Assembly (NCBI RefSeq): GCF_032716425.1
Contig: NZ_CP090419.1
Location: 711,501-775,500, forward strand
Length of the DNA: 64,000 nt
From: Pseudoalteromonas sp. N1230-9
Lineage (GTDB): Bacteria; Pseudomonadota; Gammaproteobacteria; Enterobacterales; Alteromonadaceae
Direction of reading: 5' to 3'
Position numbers and translations under genes: made by a program. The notes beneath the pieces were generated by a model. The model was given only the letters and a program-made list of their open reading frames with translations, made no database searches and was not told the origin of the DNA. How positions within the stretch are numbered: position 1 is the stretch's first letter; each line of letters starts with the position of its first letter. Of the stretch, positions 57,658 to 64,000 are shown piece after piece.

Positions 57658-57684
57658 ATTCAAAATCCGTTGCCTTCGGGCGTG
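57658..57684 (+). repeat. att core, right copy (tRNA-Leu fragment)
   Basis: 27 bases identical to the tRNA anticodon-to-variable-arm segment, followed by ACACTAAAGCGAATAAAAG and then the tRNA 3' end (TTCGCCTACTGGTACCAC). The 5' half of a tRNA is missing, so it is not a functional gene. Confidence 0.8.
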
Positions 57685-57728
57685 ACACTAAAGCGAATAA
57701 AAGTTCGCCTACTGGTACCACTTTTATG

Positions 57729-57755
57729 ACCTCAGCAGTTTTGCTGGGTTTTTTT
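57729..57755 (+). terminator. Terminator inside the right att array
   Basis: Stem CAGCA-GTTT-TGCTG (within CTCAGCAGTTTTGCTGGG) plus seven Ts, in the place where the left end has the tRNA terminator. Confidence 0.7.
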
Positions 57756-57841
57756 ATGCCTGAAAAAGTGGTGTGCGGTCTTAAGCGCCACGCGGGCGTG
57801 GCACTAAAGCAAGTAAAAGTCCGTCTACTGGTACCACTTTT
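57756..57841 (+). repeat. Long nested repeat, right copy
   Basis: About 86 bases almost identical to 52045-52131, including the palindrome GCCACGCGGGCGTGGC and the tRNA 3' end (GTCTACTGGTACCAC). It is followed by GAACCCTAGCCAATTGG, the same sequence that follows the intact tRNA. Confidence 0.85.
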
Positions 57842-58155
57842 GAACCCTAGCCAATTGGTTAGGTTTTTTATGCCTGCAAGGAACTACAGTGCAAGCCTAT
57901 TTGTGACTTTCAGATAGCTTCAGAGCCTACCAGCTAATTCTTTCTCACGCTCGTTTTGTTCTATTTATAAACGAATAAATGTAAACGGTGCTTGGTATTT
58001 AAATAACCTTAAAATAAGTGTGCTTATTTGTATGGAAAGTAATCGTTTTAGACTAGGGTAGCATGGCGTTTTTACTCATCTTATAATACAATTTGCAGCC
58101 TGAAGTTTAAGTGAAGTCAATCACTTAGTGCACAAAATCGGTAGGGTGGCAAAGC
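57842..58155. other. Intergenic region downstream of the island
   Basis: 314 bases: a terminator copy at 57843-57871, then AT-rich DNA with no ORF I trust. It should contain the promoter of the GAF/GGDEF/EAL gene, but no consensus is clear. Confidence 0.5.
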
Positions 58156-60327
58156 GTGGGGACATACGACTTAAAGCGTATTGTTGAAAGTATATCTAAT
58201 CTTAAAAGTGAAAACTTTTATAATGCAATATGCCTTTCACTGTCGGAAGTACTTGGTGCATCTCATGTTTTTTTAGCCCAAGTTGATGAATCGACAATGC
58301 ATGCATCAACAATTGCACTGGCTGCGTATGACGAAATAGTGGATAACATTAGCTATGATATTCGCTGTACTCCATGTAATGATGTTAGGTGTGGCGGCAT
58401 TTCAAGCTACAGCTCGGGTGTGCAAGCATTGTTTCCAGATGATCGCCTACTCGTAGATATGGGAATTGAAGCTTATGTTGGTGTGCCATTACAAAGTTTA
58501 TCAGGTAAAACCGACACGATTTTAGTGGCTCTTTTTCAGCATGAGATAGGTGATGCGCTTCAGGTTGAATCCTTTTTTTCTTTATTCACAGGCTTAATTC
58601 AACGTGAAATAGATAAAGATCGCTTTATTGCTAAGCTAGATTTTGCAAATCAACTTATAGAACAAAGCCATGAAGCAATTTTTATTTGCAATAAAAATGT
58701 CGAGATCACTTACGTAAATACTGCCTTTACAAAAATGACAGGGTATACCCTTGATGAAGTACTTGGGCAAAACCCGAAAGTATTAAGCTCCAACCAACAT
58801 GATCAGCATTTTTATCGCGCTATGTGGCATCAAATAGATAAAAAAGGTAAATGGTCAGGGGAAATAACAAACAAAACGAAACAGGGTACTCTTTACACTC
58901 AGTTTTTATCAATCACTCAAATGCAAACGAATGGTGAAATTTGTTATGTTGCGTTTATTCTCGATATTACCGAGAAGAAAGAAGCAGAACAAAAAATCTA
59001 TTTTCATGCTAACCATGATCAGTTAACCGGCCTAACAAATCGCTTCTATTTCAAAGAGCGCATATCCGAGTTAGTTTCTTCGTTGTCTTATCAAGATGAA
59101 GAGAGTACTAATTTAGCGGTTATTTATTTTGATGTAGATAAGTTTCAAGATATTAATACGGTTTATGGCTTGAGCTTTGGTGATAAGGTGTTGTGCCAGC
59201 TAGCCGAGCGATTGGAAAGCAGCTTTAAAGAATGTGCTTTTTCACGTATTGATGGTGATAGTTTTGCCGTACTACAAACTTATCAGCAAGTAAGTGAGTT
59301 AGAGCTTGTATGCAAGCAGGTTTCAGCCTTGTTAGTGGAGCCTTTTTTAATCGGTGGGATTAGCCAACAAGTGTCGGTGACGCTGGGAGTGAGTACGTAT
59401 CAGCAAGCAAAATCAATATCATCACAAGACAGAGTTGAAAAAATCGCTCGCCGGTTAGTGAGGCAGGCAGAGTTGGCCACGTTAAACGCCAAGCAAGTTG
59501 GTGCGCCGTTCTTGCACTTTTGCAAGGAAATGGATGATAAAGTAAAAAAGCACAACTTACTGGTTGAGCAATTAACCCAAGCTGTTAAAAATGATGAGTT
59601 AGACGTCCACTTTCAACCTATTATCGATGTTCAAAGTAACACGGTTGCAAAGTTTGAAAGTCTAGTTCGCTGGCGCAATCAAGGGCAGTGGGTATCACCC
59701 GCCGTGTTTATCCCATTAGCTGAAGAGTCTCGTGTGATCATTGAGTTGGGTGAGCTTGTTCTTCGAAAAACGTGCCAACAAATAAAATATCTAGAAGCAC
59801 AAGGCTATAATCAATTTGTATTCAATGTAAATCGCTCGTTGTTTGAGTTTACTGAGTTTAATCCGCACCGCAACGCATGGCTTGAGATCATTACTGAACA
59901 GAACGTCAATCCGTCACAAATTTCTTTTGAATTAACTGAAAGCGTGCTTGCTCCAGAAAACACAAACCACCTTGAAGTATTAACTCAGCTTAAATCTGCT
60001 GGCTGTTTAATCTCTTTGGATGACTTTGGGACTGGTTACTCGTCGTTGAGTTATTTACGTCGTTTTCCTGTTGATGTGTTAAAGCTTGATAAATCATTCA
60101 TTGACGAAATACATACTAACTCAGGTGATGAAGCATTGGTTAAGTCGATAATACAAATGAGCCAAGTACTTGGTATTAAAGTGGTTGCTGAAGGTGTTGA
60201 ATTGCAACAACAGTTGGCAGTTTTGAAAGAGGCAGGGTGTGACTTTATTCAAGGTTATTATTTTTCAAAGCCTCTTCCAGGCGATGAAATACAAGCATTT
60301 TTAACACAATTAGCTAGAGAGCATTGA
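58156..60327 (+). CDS. GAF-PAS-GGDEF-EAL cyclic-di-GMP protein
   Basis: A 723-aa cytoplasmic signalling protein: an N-terminal GAF domain (about residues 1-155), PAS (about 165-280), GGDEF (about 290-455) and EAL (about 470-715). The GGDEF signature is RIDGDSF, degenerate and probably inactive. The EAL domain retains ESLVRW, ELTES and DDFGTGYSSLSYL (near residue 621), so phosphodiesterase activity is likely. The start is GTG at 58156 with AGGGTGG 6 bases upstream. It is the first chromosomal gene past the island; 46 bp later comes the desaturase, so co-transcription is possible. Confidence 0.92.
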   Translation: MGTYDLKRIVESISNLKSENFYNAICLSLSEVLGASHVFLAQVDESTMHASTIALAAYDEIVDNISYDIRCTPCNDVRCGGISSYSSGVQALFPDDRLLVDMGIEAYVGVPLQSLSGKTDTILVALFQHEIGDALQVESFFSLFTGLIQREIDKDRFIAKLDFANQLIEQSHEAIFICNKNVEITYVNTAFTKMTGYTLDEVLGQNPKVLSSNQHDQHFYRAMWHQIDKKGKWSGEITNKTKQGTLYTQFLSITQMQTNGEICYVAFILDITEKKEAEQKIYFHANHDQLTGLTNRFYFKERISELVSSLSYQDEESTNLAVIYFDVDKFQDINTVYGLSFGDKVLCQLAERLESSFKECAFSRIDGDSFAVLQTYQQVSELELVCKQVSALLVEPFLIGGISQQVSVTLGVSTYQQAKSISSQDRVEKIARRLVRQAELATLNAKQVGAPFLHFCKEMDDKVKKHNLLVEQLTQAVKNDELDVHFQPIIDVQSNTVAKFESLVRWRNQGQWVSPAVFIPLAEESRVIIELGELVLRKTCQQIKYLEAQGYNQFVFNVNRSLFEFTEFNPHRNAWLEIITEQNVNPSQISFELTESVLAPENTNHLEVLTQLKSAGCLISLDDFGTGYSSLSYLRRFPVDVLKLDKSFIDEIHTNSGDEALVKSIIQMSQVLGIKVVAEGVELQQQLAVLKEAGCDFIQGYYFSKPLPGDEIQAFLTQLAREH

Positions 60328-60373
60328 TGATTCGCGGTATGATTTTGCCATTACGAAAAGAGCACATTGATGT

Positions 60374-61375
60374 ATGTCAAAATTAACCGCAAAGCAAAAC
60401 ATTCAAGCGATTGTTGCTGCTATAAAAGTTGAAGAGCAGCAACTTAGAGCACGGTATCCAGTGTTGCAAAAGCAAAATGGCATTGCGCTAGGTATTTTAT
60501 TTTTATCATTATCTGCTCTAGTTGGTGTTGCGCTACTTTATTATTACGCATTCATTCCCGCTTGGTTATGCATTATTTTAGCTGCTTTTATAACCTCAAT
60601 ATCCCATGAACTTGAGCACGATCTCATTCATAAGCAATACTTTAGCAAACAGCCGCTTATACATAATTTTATGATGTTAACAGTGTGGCTAATGCGCCCA
60701 AATACAGTAAACCCTTGGTATCGGCGTAAAATTCACTTACACCATCACAAAGTTTCAGGAACCGAGCAAGATTTAGAAGAGCGTCTTGTTGGCAATGGTA
60801 TCAAAAACCCCTTTTTAAGAGCGGTTGTAATCAGTGACGGGCTACTTGGTTTGCTTATTAATAGTCAACGCTTTAGTAAAGAAATTAGAGGCTTTAAGTT
60901 TTTGCGAGTATTTAATGCTGGTTTTCCAATCGCAACGGCATACTTTGCTATTTTATATGGCCTGATTGGTTATTATGGTGTGCAGTTTGTTAGCCCTTTT
61001 GCCTTACCAACATGGGGCGCTCACTTGCTTGCTGGTGCTGAATTTCTCATGGTTGTTCTTATATTGCCAAATATCATTCGCTCAATATCACTTAACCTTG
61101 TTACCTCTTCTATGCATTACTATGGTGGGGTTAATAATGTACTTGAGCAAACACATGTTATAAGTAGCCGTTGGTTTTTACCTTTTCAATTATTTTGCTT
61201 TGACTTTGGGCGCACTCACACTATTCATCATTTTGTGCCCAATCAACCCTTTTATATTCGCCAGTTAATTAGTAAAAAAATACGTCCTGTTATGAAACAG
61301 TACGGAGTACGCTTTAATGATTTAAATAGCATCAAGCTGGCTAATCGATATCCAGTAAATAAAGAGGGAGTTTAA
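60374..61375 (+). CDS. Membrane fatty acid desaturase family protein
   Basis: A 333-aa integral membrane di-iron enzyme. Four hydrophobic helices frame the three histidine boxes: HELEHDLIH (residues 78-86), HLHHH (121-125) and HTIHH (282-286). The same fold covers acyl-lipid desaturases, alkane hydroxylases and carotenoid hydroxylases, so the substrate is unknown; membrane-lipid desaturation is the first guess for a marine bacterium. It is one base upstream of the GFA gene and likely in one operon with it. Confidence 0.88.
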   Translation: MSKLTAKQNIQAIVAAIKVEEQQLRARYPVLQKQNGIALGILFLSLSALVGVALLYYYAFIPAWLCIILAAFITSISHELEHDLIHKQYFSKQPLIHNFMMLTVWLMRPNTVNPWYRRKIHLHHHKVSGTEQDLEERLVGNGIKNPFLRAVVISDGLLGLLINSQRFSKEIRGFKFLRVFNAGFPIATAYFAILYGLIGYYGVQFVSPFALPTWGAHLLAGAEFLMVVLILPNIIRSISLNLVTSSMHYYGGVNNVLEQTHVISSRWFLPFQLFCFDFGRTHTIHHFVPNQPFYIRQLISKKIRPVMKQYGVRFNDLNSIKLANRYPVNKEGV

Positions 61376-61376
61376 T

Positions 61377-61787
61377 ATGCACATAACCGGTCGTTGTCAT
61401 TGCGGTGAAGTTACATACCGTGCTGAAGTTGATGAAAATAAAGTGATTAATTGCCACTGCACTGACTGTCAAATTATCTCGGGTGCGCCTTTTCGTACTG
61501 TGGTTGTATCTAAACCTGATGCGGTTACTTTCACAGCAGCTGCACCAAAAGAATATATAAAAGTTGCCGAAAGTGGCAATCAGCGAGCACAAGGGTTTTG
61601 TGCTAATTGTGGTACGGCCTTGTACGCTACTTCAGTGGGCGAAGGCGAACGTGTTTATGGCTTACGACTCGGCGCTGTCGAGCAAGCTGATGAGCTTATT
61701 CCAAAAGCCCATATTTGGTATCGCTCACACAAGCCTTGGCTAGATAACCTAAGTAATATGAGCGCCTTTGAAACCACACCTAAATAG
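61377..61787 (+). CDS. GFA family zinc protein
   Basis: A 136-aa cytoplasmic protein of the glutathione-dependent formaldehyde-activating (GFA/CENP-V) family. Zinc-binding cysteines are placed as expected: CHCG (residues 7-10), CHCTDC (near 27-32) and CANCG (near 72-76). The family name is historical and formaldehyde activity is unproven for most members. It follows the desaturase gene with no spacing to speak of and converges with the MFS transporter gene. Confidence 0.9.
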   Translation: MHITGRCHCGEVTYRAEVDENKVINCHCTDCQIISGAPFRTVVVSKPDAVTFTAAAPKEYIKVAESGNQRAQGFCANCGTALYATSVGEGERVYGLRLGAVEQADELIPKAHIWYRSHKPWLDNLSNMSAFETTPK

Positions 61788-61801
61788 CTGCGATTTTATT
61801 T

Positions 61802-62986
61802 TTACTGTTGGCCGATAGTGATATTTCGGCCACTTAAATAACCAAACAAAGCACACAACAGACTTGATGCAATACATAGCCAAAGTGCTCCGGCCCAACT
61901 ATTAAAGTAGCTATGTAGCGCGCCTGCAACAATAGGCCCTGTTGCGGCTAATAAATAACCGATACATTGTGCCATCCCAGAGAGTGCCGCCGCTTGTAGT
62001 GCATTGTGCGTGCGTAGGCTGACAAACGATAAACCCAAAATAAAACAGGCACCTGAACAAAAGCCTAAAGTAATAGACCAAAGTAAGGCAAAGCTAGGTG
62101 CAGTGAGCAACCCGAATGAGCAAAGTGCGCCTAATAGGGCAAGGCTTAGCGTAAGAATGCGTTGATCTTTTAACTTTGCAAGTAATGGAATAAGTACAAT
62201 ACCTGGCAGCGCAGAAGCAGCTTGGAAAGCGCCTTGTAGTGCGCCAGCATGTTGCGCACTATGGCCACCTTCAACCAGAATGCTCGGTAACCAGCCAAGC
62301 ATGATATAAGTGAAAAACGAGTTAAAGCCGAGTAAAAGTGTTATTTGCCATGCCAATGACGAATGCCAGACTCTATTTTGTGTCGCATTCGATATTGATG
62401 TTTCTTTGGGCATGGTGTGCTGTCTAAGTTGTGGTAACCAAACTAGCACAGCAAGTAAAACTAACAGCGCGTAACTTGCCAGTGCTATCTGCCAGCCTAG
62501 TTCTTTATACTCTGCAAGTGGAATGATAAGTGTTGAGTAGCTGCCACCAAATATACCCATTGCCAACACGTAGCTTGATGTCATCACTGCAACTTTATGC
62601 GGAAAGTCACGTTTAATCAGGCTTGGCAACAAAACATTACCAATTGCAATACCGACCCCAATCACTGCGGTGCCTATAAACAAAATATTGGCAGAATTTA
62701 TGATGCGTGACATCACGCCTGCGCCTATCAAGAGCAGGGCAATAAACAGCGACAGCTCAAGGCCACATTTTTTTGCAAGCCCAGCAGCCATCGGAGAAGC
62801 AACCGCAAAGGCGATGAGTGGTAATGTAGTCAGCATACCCGCTTGAGAAGCAGTTAAGTGAAACTGCTCAATTATTTGTTCGAGTACGGGAGCAATGCCT
62901 GTAATCGGCGCGCGTAGGCAAGCCGCAATCAGAAAAATGCCTAGCACCAATAGCGCTTTGTTAATTAGGTTTTGAGAGGGTGACAC
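61802..62986 (-). CDS. CynX/NimT-like MFS transporter
   Basis: A 394-aa inner-membrane transporter with about 12 helices, of the CynX/NimT/YycB branch of the major facilitator superfamily. The N-terminal 'ACLRAPITGIAPVLEQI' (residues near 22-38) and 'SQAGMLTTLPLIAFAVASPMAAGLAKK' are typical. Members export or import small anions or nitroimidazole-like compounds. The annotated start is GTG at 62986, which has no Shine-Dalgarno and sits in the arm of an inverted repeat, so the real start may differ. Confidence 0.88.
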   Translation of the reverse strand: MSPSQNLINKALLVLGIFLIAACLRAPITGIAPVLEQIIEQFHLTASQAGMLTTLPLIAFAVASPMAAGLAKKCGLELSLFIALLLIGAGVMSRIINSANILFIGTAVIGVGIAIGNVLLPSLIKRDFPHKVAVMTSSYVLAMGIFGGSYSTLIIPLAEYKELGWQIALASYALLVLLAVLVWLPQLRQHTMPKETSISNATQNRVWHSSLAWQITLLLGFNSFFTYIMLGWLPSILVEGGHSAQHAGALQGAFQAASALPGIVLIPLLAKLKDQRILTLSLALLGALCSFGLLTAPSFALLWSITLGFCSGACFILGLSFVSLRTHNALQAAALSGMAQCIGYLLAATGPIVAGALHSYFNSWAGALWLCIASSLLCALFGYLSGRNITIGQQ

Positions 62987-63045
62987 GCTGTTTAGTCGAT
63001 TAGGTAAAAGTTATTACTATCATACCTAATTACTAAACAGCGTGT
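62983..63045. repeat. Large imperfect inverted repeat at the MFS start
   Basis: Arms 62983-63006 (ACACGCTGTTTAGTCGATTAGGTA) and 63023-63045, whose complement is ACACGCTGTTTAGTAATTAGGTA, differ by one small indel around a 16-base AT-rich loop. It lies between the receptor stop and the MFS start, overlapping the MFS GTG. It could be an operator, a transcript hairpin or a repeat remnant. Confidence 0.75.
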
Positions 63046-63082
63046 GTCAACTATGAGACAGCTAACAAAATAATGCGGTTAC

Positions 63083-64000
63083 TTAAAACTGGTAACTTGC
63101 TGATAACATTGCATTGCGTGGCCGACCTGGAAAGTAACGGTCACCGCTAAAGGTTGTGTAGTCAGCGCGCTCTGCATAATGTTCATCAGTAAGGTTATTA
63201 ATTCGCGCAGTCACCGTAAGCTTAGGAGTGAGCTGCCATGCGGCTCTTAAATTAACAAGAGAGTGGCCTTCATAGCTGTGCTGATTTTCGGGGTCTGTAA
63301 AGTAGCTGCTAGTGGTATGCAGCTCAAGCCCAATACGTGTCATGTCGTTTGCTTGCCAAAGTAGCTGCAAGTTTGCGATGTTACGTGGTGCGGTATCAAT
63401 AAGATTGCCATTGATATTAACCCCACCGAGCACTTGATTGTAACTGTAAGTGTGCTTGGCATGGCTCGCGGCAAACTGCATCGATAGGCTTGATGTGATG
63501 GCATAGGCAAGTTCAAGCTCAATTCCACGATGTTGAGTTTGACCATCATTGACATAATAAAAATCACTGTCGCGGAAAATTGTGTTCTTTTTGTTCATGG
63601 CGTAAATGCTCAATACATAATGCAGCTTTGCTTGTTGGCCTTTTAAACCAAGCTCTAAGTTTTTAGCTATTTCAGACTTAAGATCTGCCACATTTTGTTC
63701 GCGTTGCAACTGATAAAGCTCAGCCGCTTGCGGGGCTCGGTAACCTTCAGAAGCATTGGCGTAGAAAAACTGGTTATCAGCATATTGATAGCTCAAGCCA
63801 AGCTTCGGTGAAAAGTTAGTAAAGCGATTAACATCACTTGCAGGGCGAGAGTAGCGACACCCGCCCATTGTGCACTGTGTTCCGTCTTCTTTAGTACGTC
63901 CAGCGAGCATTTGATTTTGATAATCATAGCGCATACGTTCGTATCTACCGCCAAGGCTAATGAGTAAGTCATTCAATTGCCAGTCAAGGTTAATGAAGGG
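63083..64000 (-). CDS. TonB-dependent outer-membrane receptor (C-terminal part)
   Basis: The reading frame stays open to the window edge (its upstream codons before 63976 read PFINLDWQL), so only the last 306 residues or so are visible. They are typical of a TonB-dependent receptor barrel: 'SPKLGLSYQYADNQFFYANASEGYRAPQAAELYQL', 'RGIELELAYAITSSLSMQFAASHA', 'VNLRAAWQLTPKLTVTARINNLTDEHYAERADY', and a terminal aromatic (ASYQF). The two CxMGGC-like cysteines near 63870 may form a disulfide. The substrate (siderophore, vitamin or glycan) cannot be told without the plug domain. Confidence 0.9.
   Translation of the reverse strand, partial: PFINLDWQLNDLLISLGGRYERMRYDYQNQMLAGRTKEDGTQCTMGGCRYSRPASDVNRFTNFSPKLGLSYQYADNQFFYANASEGYRAPQAAELYQLQREQNVADLKSEIAKNLELGLKGQQAKLHYVLSIYAMNKKNTIFRDSDFYYVNDGQTQHRGIELELAYAITSSLSMQFAASHAKHTYSYNQVLGGVNINGNLIDTAPRNIANLQLLWQANDMTRIGLELHTTSSYFTDPENQHSYEGHSLVNLRAAWQLTPKLTVTARINNLTDEHYAERADYTTFSGDRYFPGRPRNAMLSASYQF

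Larger units (their letters stand above)
52010..57841. mobile_element. Genomic island at tRNA-Leu(CAA)
   Basis: An accessory segment of about 5.8 kb between the tRNA and the GAF/GGDEF/EAL gene. It is AT-richer than its surroundings and carries a toxin-antitoxin locus, a broken OLD nuclease gene and unknown genes. Copies of tRNA-derived sequence lie at both ends (51956-51982 = 57658-57684; 52045-52136 resembles 57756-57841), and the sequence after the last repeat matches what follows the tRNA. No integrase, transposase or conjugation gene is present, so it is either a decayed element or one mobilised in trans. Confidence 0.8.

Noticed and set aside
57658..57728. A second tRNA-Leu gene
   Set aside because: It lacks the acceptor 5' strand and D arm, and its T-arm is replaced by unrelated bases, so it cannot fold as a tRNA.
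52010..57850. Prophage or integrative conjugative element
   Set aside because: No integrase, capsid, relaxase or replication gene is present in the interval.

Overview
The window is a chromosomal segment of a marine gammaproteobacterium, most probably Pseudoalteromonas or a close relative in the Alteromonadales. The grounds are the gene order (yggS-proC-yggT-rdgB-hemW divergent from pilTU; ruvX-yqgE-gshB-rsmE; nudF-yqiB-cpdA-yqiA-parE-parC; lptFG divergent from pepA-holC-valS), the moderate A+T content, and a short MITE-like repeat of a kind common in this order. Species identity is inferred, not proven.

Layout. 1-9.7 kb: a large beta-propeller/PAS/GGDEF/EAL sensor, a voltage-gated-type ion channel, the Pat protein acetyltransferase, a SIMPL protein and an ankyrin-like protein. 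9.8-16 kb: a DUF885 lipoprotein, then a minus-strand housekeeping operon (yggS, proC, yggT, DUF4426, rdgB, hemW). 16-19 kb: pilT and pilU with a coupled exported protein. 19-23.4 kb: ruvX, yqgE, gshB, rsmE and two unknowns. 23.4-29.2 kb: glnE, a TcpQ-like protein, an LpxL-type acyltransferase and tolC. 29.4-38.6 kb: nudF, yqiB, cpdA, yqiA, parE, a PQQ-type sugar dehydrogenase, parC, a MITE, plsC and rraB. 38.7-51.8 kb: an HD-GYP protein, a FadL-like porin, valS, holC, pepA, lptF, lptG, an RDD protein and an AidB-like acyl-CoA dehydrogenase. 58.1-64 kb: a GAF/PAS/GGDEF/EAL protein, a fatty acid desaturase, a GFA protein, an MFS transporter and the C-terminal part of a TonB-dependent receptor that runs off the window.

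The accessory part is a genomic island of about 5.8 kb (52.0-57.85 kb) directly after a tRNA-Leu(CAA) gene. It is bordered by a 27-bp exact copy of part of the tRNA and by longer nested repeats that carry the tRNA 3' end. No integrase is present. The cargo is: (i) a decayed exported/membrane protein gene with three in-frame stops; (ii) a membrane-anchored coiled-coil protein with a possible GAF-like C-terminus, translationally coupled to a 73-aa protein; (iii) an OLD-family ATPase/TOPRIM nuclease gene whose Walker A region is cut off from its start codon by a frameshift that looks like loss of one unit of an ATCGATCG tandem; (iv) a complete type III toxin-antitoxin locus of TenpIN type, with a near-consensus promoter, two 52-bp tandem RNA repeats, an intrinsic terminator and then the toxin gene; (v) a small orphan gene. 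I read the island as an anti-phage/plasmid-stabilisation cassette at a tRNA hotspot. The type III locus is the best supported novelty, and the membrane protein/small protein/OLD cluster is the best candidate for an undescribed system.

Cyclic-di-GMP genes recur: two GGDEF-EAL proteins whose GGDEF motifs are degenerate while the EAL parts look intact, plus an HD-GYP protein. The window therefore appears biased toward c-di-GMP breakdown. The rest is core metabolism, envelope biogenesis (LptFG, PlsC, LpxL, TolC, FadL) and chromosome maintenance (ParE, ParC, HolC).
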